Source: a bacterium
GTDB taxonomy: Bacteria > UBA9089 > CG2-30-40-21
NCBI GenBank assembly: GCA_030018795.1
Contig: JASEHA010000164.1
Location: forward strand, 1-5,860
Direction of reading: 5' to 3'
Length of the DNA stretch: 5,860 nucleotides
The stretch's first letter is position 1. Each line of letters starts with the position of its first letter. This document shows, in pieces, positions 1-5,827 of the stretch. A program made the translations under genes and the position numbers. The notes under the pieces were generated by a model. It had not been told where the DNA came from and did no database searches. It saw nothing but the letters and a program-made list of their open reading frames with translations.

Positions 1-72
1 ATGCTCTTTTTACATGAGGCATTATGAGACAGTTGGCTTTATCGAATATTCAGAGCCCCCTTCAGATTTTTC

Positions 73-101
73 TTGACAAATCTCAAAATATATGATAAAT
101 T
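73..101 (+). promoter_or_regulatory. Probable sigma-70-type promoter for the tig-clpP-clpX cluster
   Basis: A perfect TTGACA -35 hexamer lies at 73-78. After a 17-base spacer comes TAAATT at 96-101, which matches four of six positions of the -10 consensus. It is preceded by TG at 93-94, one base upstream, giving an extended -10. The surrounding DNA is AT-rich. Transcription would start near 108 and leave a leader of about 40 bases before the tig start. No comparably good promoter was seen in the spacers before clpP, clpX or hppA, so this may serve the whole run. No operator or heat-shock inverted repeat (for example CIRCE) was recognised near it. Confidence 0.7.
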
Positions 102-138
102 AATAATCTTAATATTTGGAAATAAGTGAAGATATGAT

Positions 139-145
139 AAGGAGG
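139..145 (+). promoter_or_regulatory. Ribosome binding site that fixes the tig GTG start
   Basis: AAGGAGG is followed by 5 bases and then GTG at 151. An overlapping ATG at 149 is in another frame and reaches a stop after three codons, so the GTG is the start. Confidence 0.8.
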
Positions 146-150
146 AAGAT

Positions 151-1449
151 GTGCAGTTAGAATGTGAACACAAGGATAATTGTCAGGTTGAATTTAAGGT
201 AGTTATCTCTGAGGGGAAGATAGCCGCAAGATATGAAAAGGAACTGAATGCTGTTCTTGCAAGGGTAGAATTGCCTGGATTTAGAGCAGGTAAGGCTCCC
301 AAACACATGGTTGCATCCAGGTTTAACCAGAAGATACAGCAGGAGATTGTCCAAAAACTCATTAGTGAGGCATGTGCAGAAGGGATAAAACAACATGATA
401 TTCAACCAGTAGCCCTTCCTGTTGTGGATAATATACAGTATAAAGATAGGGAAGAGCTTTCCTTTACTGCCTTGATAGAGGTAAAACCAAGGATAGAGTT
501 TGAGGATTATCGTAATATACCTTTGATAAAACAAGTAGTAGAGGTTAAGGATGAGGATGTTGAAGCACAGCTTCAACAACTGCAGGAAGAACATGCTACC
601 CTGATGGATGTAGAGGATAATAGACCAGCAATGAAGGGTGACGTGGCTATTGTAGATTTTGAATATCAGGTTGATGACGTTAAACAAAGCAAGGAAAATT
701 CTTTGGTAGAAATAGGCAGGGATACTGCCTTGCCTGAGTTTGAGGAAAATTTGATTGGGTTGCGGGTGGGTGAAAATAAGACATTTACGCTGGCTATCCC
801 TGAGAATTTTATTAATCCTGATATAGCCGGGAAGGATGCAACATTTACCGTTAAGATGAGAGAGTTGAAGCAAAAACAATTGCCTGCAATTGATGATGAG
901 TTTGCTAAGGATATGGGCGAGTATGAAACCATTGATGAGGTAAAGGAGGCAATAAGAAAGGGGCTTGAAGCCATAAATGAGGAAAGGGCTCAAGAGGTAT
1001 TAAAGGGTAAAATTATAATGGATTTGCTTTCAAGATGTGTTTTCTCTCTTCCAAAGACATTGGTCAAAAAGGAAACAGCAATTCTTTGTGAAGAATTTAT
1101 TTATTATCTTAAGGCACAGAATATATGTCCGCCAGAGGATGTATTAAATGAGGAGTCATTACACCAGAGGTTTCAACCAAAGGCTGAGACAAAGCTTAAA
1201 TCATTGTTGATCCTGGAGCATATCGCCTTAAGGGAAAATATTACGGTAAGTGATGAGGAGTATAAAAAATGGATATTTACCAATTTTAGAGGAGATGCGG
1301 GGAAAATAAGAGAATATTTGAATGATGAGGAAAAAAAGGATCTGAAAACGCACGAGATGTTGATAGAAAAAATATTAAATTTTCTCATAGATAATGCCGA
1401 TATAAAAGTGGAGATGGTAAGTCAATTGGTTGAGGAAGAGGTAGCGTAG
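151..1449 (+). CDS. tig: Trigger factor (ribosome-associated chaperone, peptidyl-prolyl isomerase)
   Basis: This 432-residue protein has the length and three-part layout of trigger factor, a cytosolic chaperone that docks at the ribosomal exit tunnel and shields nascent chains. Residues 1 to about 115 form the ribosome-binding domain; the GFRAGKAP motif at 43-50 is the family signature that contacts ribosomal protein L23. Residues about 160-245 are the FKBP-like prolyl isomerase domain (GDVAIVDFEY at 163-172, LPEFEENLIG at 194-203, IPENF at 216-220). This domain is divergent and looks shorter in its middle than the Escherichia coli version as I remember it. Residues about 247-425 are the helical substrate-cradling domain, opening with LPAIDDEFAKDMG. 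Cysteines at residues 5 and 11 are unusual in the first strand region. The GTG start is set by the AAGGAGG site. The stop is TAG, unlike the TAA of the three genes downstream. It is the first gene of the cluster, behind a strong promoter, with clpP 51 bp downstream. The identification is firm; isomerase activity is inferred only. Confidence 0.96.
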   Translation: MQLECEHKDNCQVEFKVVISEGKIAARYEKELNAVLARVELPGFRAGKAPKHMVASRFNQKIQQEIVQKLISEACAEGIKQHDIQPVALPVVDNIQYKDREELSFTALIEVKPRIEFEDYRNIPLIKQVVEVKDEDVEAQLQQLQEEHATLMDVEDNRPAMKGDVAIVDFEYQVDDVKQSKENSLVEIGRDTALPEFEENLIGLRVGENKTFTLAIPENFINPDIAGKDATFTVKMRELKQKQLPAIDDEFAKDMGEYETIDEVKEAIRKGLEAINEERAQEVLKGKIIMDLLSRCVFSLPKTLVKKETAILCEEFIYYLKAQNICPPEDVLNEESLHQRFQPKAETKLKSLLILEHIALRENITVSDEEYKKWIFTNFRGDAGKIREYLNDEEKKDLKTHEMLIEKILNFLIDNADIKVEMVSQLVEEEVA

Positions 1450-1490
1450 AGATGCAAGATTTTGCGTCTTTATGGTAAACATATTACATT

Positions 1491-1495
1491 GGAGG
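1491..1495 (+). promoter_or_regulatory. Ribosome binding site that fixes the clpP ATG start
   Basis: GGAGG is followed by 5 bases and then ATG at 1501. The in-frame TTG codons at 1462 and 1489 have no comparable site at a suitable distance, which argues for the ATG. Confidence 0.75.
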
Positions 1496-1500
1496 AGAAG

Positions 1501-2151
1501 ATGGCGTTAATTCCTATGGTTGTTGAACAGAGTGCTCGTGGAGAGCGAGGGTATGATATTTATTCCCGACTATTGAAAGAAAGGATCATATTTATCGGTA
1601 CCCCGATTGATGATGATGTGGCTAATGTTATTATTGCTCAGATGTTGTTTTTAGAGGCTGATGATCCAGAAAAGGACATCAATCTTTATATCAATAGCCC
1701 CGGTGGGGTAGTAACTGCTGGACTTGCTATTTATGATACGATACAATATGTCCAGGCAAATGTTGCCACTATTTGCGTTGGTCAGGCAGCCAGCATGGGT
1801 GCTTTGCTGCTTGCTGCAGGGACAAAGGGCAAGAGATTTGCCCTGCCTCATGCCCGCATCATGATCCATCAACCACTTGGTGGTGTTCAGGGACAGGCTG
1901 TTGATATTCATATTCAAGCACAGGAAATCATGAGGATGAGGGATTTATTGAATAGTATCCTTTCGAAACATACTGGTCAAACAATAGACGCTGTTCAGCA
2001 GGGGACAGACAGAGATTACTATATGTCTGCAGCTGAGGCAAAGGATTATGGAATAATAGATGAGGTTCTTCAATCACGGACAGCGGCTGAACCGGATGTT
2101 GAACAGAAGAAGATTGAACCAAGGATTGAACCAAAGGGAAGGAAAAAATAA
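1501..2151 (+). CDS. clpP: ATP-dependent Clp protease proteolytic subunit ClpP
   Basis: ClpP is the serine peptidase that forms a double heptameric ring and degrades proteins delivered by ClpX or ClpA/C. From ATG 1501 the product has 216 residues and begins MALIPMVVEQ, which matches the mature N-terminus of known ClpPs, so little or no propeptide is predicted. The catalytic triad is Ser98 (in GQAASMGA), His123 (in MIHQPLGG) and Asp172 (in TDRDYYMSA). These are the Escherichia coli mature-form positions 97, 122 and 171 plus one for the initiator Met. The oxyanion and strand motif INSPGG is at 64-69. The frame stays open upstream to the tig stop, so a longer start at TTG 1462 is possible, but it would add 13 residues behind a poor ribosome site. 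After about residue 192 there is a charged tail of roughly 24 residues with a duplicated IEP(R/K) unit, absent from E. coli ClpP. It lies between tig and clpX, its usual partners. Confidence 0.97.
   Translation: MALIPMVVEQSARGERGYDIYSRLLKERIIFIGTPIDDDVANVIIAQMLFLEADDPEKDINLYINSPGGVVTAGLAIYDTIQYVQANVATICVGQAASMGALLLAAGTKGKRFALPHARIMIHQPLGGVQGQAVDIHIQAQEIMRMRDLLNSILSKHTGQTIDAVQQGTDRDYYMSAAEAKDYGIIDEVLQSRTAAEPDVEQKKIEPRIEPKGRKK
2113..2136 (+). repeat. 12-bp tandem duplication inside the clpP 3' end
   Basis: ATTGAACCAAGG at 2113-2124 is followed directly by ATTGAACCAAAG at 2125-2136, with one mismatch. In frame, the unit encodes IEPR then IEPK in the ClpP C-terminal tail. This looks like a small slippage duplication that kept the frame. 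Confidence 0.8.
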
Positions 2152-2160
2152 TCATTGTAG

Positions 2161-2209
2161 GGGCGGGGTCTCCCCGCCCTGATTGGTTGGGCGGGGTTTT
2201 CCCGCCCTG
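2161..2209. repeat. Two tandem GC-rich hairpin units between clpP and clpX
   Basis: Two 21-bp units at 2161-2181 and 2189-2209 differ at only two positions, both in the loop. Each is a palindrome. In the first, GGGCGGGG (2161-2168) pairs with CCCCGCCC (2172-2179) around a 3-base loop. In the second, GGGCGGG (2189-2195) pairs with CCCGCCC (2201-2207) around a T-rich 5-base loop. They are far more GC-rich than the flanking genes. No T-run follows either hairpin, so they are not classic intrinsic terminators. They resemble dispersed intergenic palindromes of the REP type. They could also damp readthrough into clpX or stabilise the upstream mRNA; this is inference. Confidence 0.8.
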
Positions 2210-2219
2210 GAATAATAGC

Positions 2220-2243
2220 AGGGAACGGCCGCGACCGTTCCCT
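2220..2243. repeat. Third hairpin, unrelated stem, upstream of clpX
   Basis: AGGGAACGG (2220-2228) pairs with CCGTTCCCT (2235-2243) around the loop CCGCGA, giving a 9-bp perfect stem. The loop itself is nearly self-complementary. It ends 8 bases before the clpX ribosome site (AAGGAGG at 2252-2258). It could act in the mRNA leader of clpX or be another dispersed palindrome. There is no T-run for termination. Confidence 0.75.
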
Positions 2244-2266
2244 TACTAAACAAGGAGGAAGGTTTT

Positions 2267-3511
2267 ATGCTCCGTTTTGGGGACAAGGGTGAAAGGGTAG
2301 GATGTTCTTTTTGTGGCAAGAGTCAGGCTGATGTGAGGAAATTGGTTTCAGGGCCAGGTGTTTTTATCTGTGATGAGTGTGTTGGGCTGTGTAATGAGAT
2401 CATTGGAGATGAGTGGACATCTGTAAGGAAATTTAATCCAGGCTATCTGCCAAGCCCCAAAGAGATAAAAACTGTTCTGGATGAGTATATTATTGGACAG
2501 GAAACATCAAAAAAGGTGCTTTCTGTAGCAGTTTATAATCATTATAAACGAGTAAATTATTCCTCTGCTCGCAGGAATGATATTGAATTAGACAAAAGTA
2601 ATATCCTTTTGATAGGGCCAACCGGTTCTGGGAAAACCTTATTAGCTCAAACCATGGCCAGAATATTGGATGTGCCCTTAGCAATAGTAGATGCCACTGC
2701 CTTAACTGAGGCAGGGTATGTGGGTGAGGATGTGGAAAATATCTTGCTCAGGCTTATTCAGGTGGCTGATTTTGATGTGAAACGGGCAGAGATGGGGATT
2801 ATCTTTATCGATGAGATAGATAAGCTTTCCAGAAAAGGGGATAGTGCCTCTATTACCAGGGATGTTTCTGGTGAAGGGGTGCAGCAGGCATTGTTAAGGA
2901 TATTAGAAGGAACTGTAGCTAATGTCCCGCCCCAGGGTGGAAGAAAGCATCCACATCAGGAGTATATTCAATTGGATACCTCAAATATCCTTTTCATTTG
3001 CGGCGGTGCTTTTGTTGGATTGGAGGATGTTATCGAGCAGCGGATTGGCAAGAAAACCCTTGGGTTTGGAGGGATGATTAAAACCAAACAGGAAAAAAAC
3101 AGTGGGGAGATATTATCCCAGGTTATCCCTGACGATCTGTTGAAATATGGCTTGATCCCTGAGTTTATTGGCCGACTTCCGGTTACATCAGCACTTGATG
3201 CCTTGAGAAAGGATGACCTTATCCGGATATTGATTGAACCAAGGAATGCTCTGGTAAAACAGTACCAGAGATTCTTTGAGATGGAGGGTGTAAGATTAAG
3301 GTTTACGGATGATGCTATTGAGGCAATTGCAGAGATAGCTTTTAAACGAGAGACAGGAGCCAGGGGATTGCGGGCTGTGATTGAGGATACAATGCTGGAT
3401 ATTATGTATGAGATCCCGTCCAGAACCAATATAAAGGAGGTTGTTATTACTAAAGAGGTTGTCCTTGGTAATGCAAAGCCTACCATGATGCTGCATAAGG
3501 AGATTGCGTAA
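2267..3511 (+). CDS. clpX: ATP-dependent Clp protease ATP-binding subunit ClpX
   Basis: ClpX is the hexameric AAA+ unfoldase that recognises tagged proteins, unfolds them and threads them into ClpP. The 414-residue product is of normal length. The N-terminal zinc-binding domain has Cys13, Cys16, Cys35 and Cys38, in the order CSFC and CDEC. The ATPase domain shows Walker A GPTGSGKT (117-124), pore-1 loop GYVG (150-153), Walker B IIFIDEID (178-185), the RDVSGEGVQQALL segment (199-210), the RKH pore-entrance loop (226-228), sensor 1 near 238-249, the arginine-finger box PEFIGRLP (298-305, Arg303) and sensor 2 GARGLR (364-369). The ClpP-docking loop reads LGF (265-267) where E. coli has IGF, a conservative change. 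The ATG start lies 8 bases after AAGGAGG (2252-2258). It follows clpP across a 115-bp hairpin-bearing spacer and precedes hppA by 76 bp. All catalytic elements are present, so it should be active with the ClpP next to it. Confidence 0.98.
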   Translation: MLRFGDKGERVGCSFCGKSQADVRKLVSGPGVFICDECVGLCNEIIGDEWTSVRKFNPGYLPSPKEIKTVLDEYIIGQETSKKVLSVAVYNHYKRVNYSSARRNDIELDKSNILLIGPTGSGKTLLAQTMARILDVPLAIVDATALTEAGYVGEDVENILLRLIQVADFDVKRAEMGIIFIDEIDKLSRKGDSASITRDVSGEGVQQALLRILEGTVANVPPQGGRKHPHQEYIQLDTSNILFICGGAFVGLEDVIEQRIGKKTLGFGGMIKTKQEKNSGEILSQVIPDDLLKYGLIPEFIGRLPVTSALDALRKDDLIRILIEPRNALVKQYQRFFEMEGVRLRFTDDAIEAIAEIAFKRETGARGLRAVIEDTMLDIMYEIPSRTNIKEVVITKEVVLGNAKPTMMLHKEIA

Positions 3512-3521
3512 CGTAACAGAA

Positions 3522-3542
3522 AATGCGGTAATGAGAATGCGG
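3522..3542 (+). repeat. Short direct repeats in the A-rich clpX-hppA spacer
   Basis: AATGCGG occurs at 3522-3528 and again at 3536-3542, a 14-base period. GTAACAG likewise occurs at 3513-3519 and 3571-3577, flanking most of the 76-bp spacer. The spacer is A-rich and purine-rich, with no hairpin, terminator or promoter that I can recognise. The repeats may only reflect low complexity. Confidence 0.45.
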
Positions 3543-3575
3543 AAAAAATAACAGAGCGTAAAAGTAAAAAGTAAC

Positions 3576-3582
3576 AGGAGGT
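3576..3582 (+). promoter_or_regulatory. Ribosome binding site that fixes the hppA GTG start
   Basis: AGGAGGT is followed by 5 bases and then GTG at 3588. The in-frame ATG at 3597 would sit 14 bases away, which is too far, so the GTG is preferred. Confidence 0.75.
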
Positions 3583-3587
3583 AGCAA

Positions 3588-5624
3588 GTGATCGGTATGG
3601 AAAATCTTGTAAATTTTGCATGGGTTTTTGGGGCAGGTGGATTATTGATTGCCCTGTTCATCTTCTTGGGGATCAAGAAGCTGGATGCAGGGAATGAACG
3701 GATGAAAGAGATTGCTGAGCAAATTCATCTTGGGGCAATGGTCTTTTTGAGAACAGAGTATCTGGTGATTGCTTGTTTCATGGTAGTTGTCTTTGGGCTG
3801 CTGGCTAAATTTATCAATCTTCAAACAGGTATTGCCTTTGTAAGCGGCGGGTGTTGTTCCATGCTGGCAGGTTTTTTTGGCATGAATGCAGCTACTATAG
3901 CCAATGTGAGAACAACTCAGGCAGCAGCTGCAAAGGGACAGTCTTCTGCCCTTCAGGTTGCCTTTTCAGGCGGCGCAGTAATGGGGTTATCTGTAGCAAG
4001 TATTGGAATTTTAGGAGTTGGTGTCTTTTTTATGTTGTTTGGCAAGCCTGAGACAGCAGCTATAATTAATGGGTTTGCTATGGGTGCCAGCTCGATTGCT
4101 TTATTTGCCAGGGTTGGCGGCGGGATATATACCAAGTCGGCTGATGTTGGTTCAGATTTGGTTGGTAAGATTGAGGCAGGTATCCCTGAGGATGACCCGA
4201 GAAATCCCGGGGTGATTGCAGATAATGTGGGTGATAATGTTGGTGATGTGGCTGGTATGGGTGCTGATTTATTTGAATCTTATGTAGGTGCTATGGTTGC
4301 ATCTATTATTATTGCTGCAACCATGACTGGTATGGCAGGACAGGAAATGCTGGCTCAATTACAGGGGACACAATTGCAGCTTATGGCGATACCAATCCTT
4401 GTCTGTATGGTTGGGCTGTTAGCCTCTGTTATTGGTATAGCCTCTATGAAGATATTCAAGATGCTTGATCCTGCGTCTATCTTAAGGTATGCATCCTTTG
4501 TAAGCATGGGTATCTTGCTGATTGCTGTTTTTTTCATGATTAAGTCAATGGGAATTTCACTTGGTGTATATTATGCTATAGCTAGTGGTTGTCTGGCTGG
4601 TGTAGCAATTGGCTTGATTACTGAGTATTATACCAGTGGAAAACCTGTTAAAACTATTGCTAATTCCTGCAAGACTGGTGCAGCAACAAATATTATTACT
4701 GGTTTTGCGGTTGGTATGGAGAGTGTTGCCCTGCCTGTTCTGGCAATTTGTGTGGCTGTGTTTATTGCCTTTCAGTCTGCAGGTCTTTATGGGATTGCTA
4801 TGACTGCTGTGGGAATGCTGGCTACGGTGGGAATTATTATGTCTGTGGATGCTTATGGCCCGATTGCAGATAATGCTGGCGGTATCTCAGAGATGTCAGG
4901 ACTTGGACCTGATGTGAGAAAGATTACTGATGGGCTTGATTCACTTGGGAATACCACTGCGGCTATGGGTAAAGGGTTTGCGATTGGTTCTGCAGCCATT
5001 ACTGCCCTGGCATTATTTACTGCCTATAGCCAGATAGTGAATCTTCAAATAATTAATATTCTTAGTGTCAAGGTAGTGATTGGGCTGTTTATTGGCGGGG
5101 TTATACCCTATTTGATTGCTGCTATGACCATGACTGCGGTTGGTAAAGCAGCAGCAGGTATGGTTGAAGAGATTCGACGGCAGTTCAGGGAGATTAAGGG
5201 TTTGATGGAAGGGAAGGCAAAACCTGATACAGGCAGGTGTGTTAAGATTGCTACAAATTCAGCCATAAAAGAGATGATTATTCCTGGATTAACAGCGGTT
5301 ATTGCTCCAGTGCTTGTTGGGTTTATCCTTGGTGCAGAGGCATTGGGCGGCATGCTTGCCTGTGCTACGGTCTCTGGTGTATTATTAGCTTTAATGATGG
5401 CTAATAGCGGCGGGGCATGGGATAATGCAAAGAAGTATATTGAACACGGTAACCTTGGTGGCAAGGGTTCAGATGCTCACAAGGCTGCTGTTGTTGGTGA
5501 TACGATTGGCGATCCATTTAAGGATACATCAGGACCGGCAATGAATATCCTTATCAAGCTGATGTCTATCGTTTCATTGGTGATTGCTCCACTCTTGGTG
5601 ACGATACAGCCACTTTTGAAGTAA
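3588..5624 (+). CDS. hppA: Membrane-bound ion-pumping pyrophosphatase, K+-dependent type
   Basis: This 678-residue integral membrane enzyme hydrolyses pyrophosphate and uses the energy to export Na+ or H+. It has about 16 hydrophobic segments, the first at about 7-29 and the last at about 648-675. The pyrophosphate and Mg2+ site is complete: GGGIYTKSADVGSDLVGK (177-194), DNVGDNVGD (212-220), DAYGPIADNAGG (421-432) and GDTIGDPFKDTSGP (637-650). GNTTAA (454-459) has Ala458 and Gly461 at the positions that are Lys and Thr in K+-independent enzymes, so K+ dependence is predicted. The ion-gate residues are Asp227, Glu230 and Lys657. The glutamate is in DLFES, the one-turn-earlier position (6.53) known from Na+ pumps such as that of Thermotoga maritima, whereas plant H+ pumps have it at 6.57. 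Na+ transport is therefore plausible, but dual Na+/H+ or H+ pumping cannot be excluded. The GTG start is set by AGGAGGT. It follows clpX by 76 bp on the same strand and may be cotranscribed with it. Confidence 0.97.
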   Translation: MIGMENLVNFAWVFGAGGLLIALFIFLGIKKLDAGNERMKEIAEQIHLGAMVFLRTEYLVIACFMVVVFGLLAKFINLQTGIAFVSGGCCSMLAGFFGMNAATIANVRTTQAAAAKGQSSALQVAFSGGAVMGLSVASIGILGVGVFFMLFGKPETAAIINGFAMGASSIALFARVGGGIYTKSADVGSDLVGKIEAGIPEDDPRNPGVIADNVGDNVGDVAGMGADLFESYVGAMVASIIIAATMTGMAGQEMLAQLQGTQLQLMAIPILVCMVGLLASVIGIASMKIFKMLDPASILRYASFVSMGILLIAVFFMIKSMGISLGVYYAIASGCLAGVAIGLITEYYTSGKPVKTIANSCKTGAATNIITGFAVGMESVALPVLAICVAVFIAFQSAGLYGIAMTAVGMLATVGIIMSVDAYGPIADNAGGISEMSGLGPDVRKITDGLDSLGNTTAAMGKGFAIGSAAITALALFTAYSQIVNLQIINILSVKVVIGLFIGGVIPYLIAAMTMTAVGKAAAGMVEEIRRQFREIKGLMEGKAKPDTGRCVKIATNSAIKEMIIPGLTAVIAPVLVGFILGAEALGGMLACATVSGVLLALMMANSGGAWDNAKKYIEHGNLGGKGSDAHKAAVVGDTIGDPFKDTSGPAMNILIKLMSIVSLVIAPLLVTIQPLLK

Positions 5625-5636
5625 ATTTACCACGAA

Positions 5637-5660
5637 GACACAAAGGCGTAATAATGTGTC
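5637..5660. repeat. Short inverted repeat just after hppA, within a repeat-like motif
   Basis: GACACA (5637-5642) pairs with TGTGTC (5655-5660) around a 12-base loop. The left arm is part of CCACGAAGACACAAAGG (5630-5646), a phrase that I recall, without being able to check, from dispersed intergenic repeats in several bacterial genomes. No T-run follows, so a terminator is unlikely. It begins 12 bases after the hppA stop. Confidence 0.4.
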
Positions 5661-5670
5661 AACGATTAGG

Positions 5671-5799
5671 AGAGATTCTTTCACGCAGAATCCGCAGAGA
5701 GGACGAGAGAATTCGCAAAGGTTAAGATTTTTCTTTGCTTTTCTCTTGAGTCCTCTGCGGATTCTTTTGTTCTCTCTGCAACCTTTGCGTGAATTCTCT
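5671..5799. repeat. 129-bp imperfect nested palindrome, possible miniature repeat element
   Basis: Three pairs of arms nest in the correct order for one long hairpin. The outer arms are AGAGA (5671-5675) with TCTCT (5795-5799) and TTCACGCA (5680-5687) with TGCGTGAA (5786-5793). The middle arms are GAATCCGCAGAG (5688-5699) with CTCTGCGGATTC (5753-5764). The inner arms are AGAGAA (5706-5711) with TTCTCT (5741-5746) and GCAAAG (5715-5720) with CTTTGC (5733-5738), around a 12-base loop. The right side has about 21 extra bases (5765-5785) between the middle and outer arms. It has no coding frame of note. It looks like a dispersed intergenic palindrome or MITE-like element; it might also end hppA transcription or protect its 3' end. 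Mobility is not shown: no target duplication was identified. Confidence 0.75.
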
Positions 5800-5813
5800 A
5801 CCGAGATAGGACT

Positions 5814-5818
5814 GGAGG
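5814..5818 (+). promoter_or_regulatory. Ribosome binding site for the gene opening at the window end
   Basis: GGAGG is followed by 9 bases and then ATG at 5828, a workable distance. It lies just outside the long palindrome. Confidence 0.5.
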
Positions 5819-5827
5819 ACAAGAAAA

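Noticed and set aside
1..22. Minus-strand ATG at 22 running off the left edge (MPHVKRA).
   Set aside because: No ribosome site upstream on that strand and only seven codons visible.
2..76. An open frame from the window edge to TGA at 74-76 (24 codons), possibly the tail of an upstream gene.
   Set aside because: Too short to recognise, no family motif, and 24 open codons are expected by chance. It is possible but cannot be supported.
157..993. Long minus-strand frame opposite tig.
   Set aside because: It lies antisense to a clear trigger factor gene, has no recognisable domain and no ribosome site; it is a shadow of tig codon use. The same applies to the other antisense frames over clpP, clpX and hppA.
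1452..1478. A short frame, ATG at 1452 to TAA at 1478, as a leader peptide before clpP.
   Set aside because: Only eight codons, no good ribosome site, and it overlaps the region upstream of the real clpP start without attenuator-like structure.
2161..2209. A CRISPR array, because of the repeated 21-bp unit.
   Set aside because: Only two units, a 7-base gap instead of a spacer, fully palindromic units and no cas gene nearby.
2161..2243. Intrinsic terminators after clpP.
   Set aside because: The stems are strong but none is followed by a T-run; the Ts lie in a loop instead.
3531..3551. Tiny frame ATG AGA ATG CGG AAA AAA TAA between clpX and hppA.
   Set aside because: Six codons in low-complexity A-rich DNA with no ribosome site.
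5625..5827. A small RNA gene or insertion sequence downstream of hppA.
   Set aside because: No transposase frame, no promoter that I could recognise and no flanking duplication; the palindrome is better listed as a repeat.
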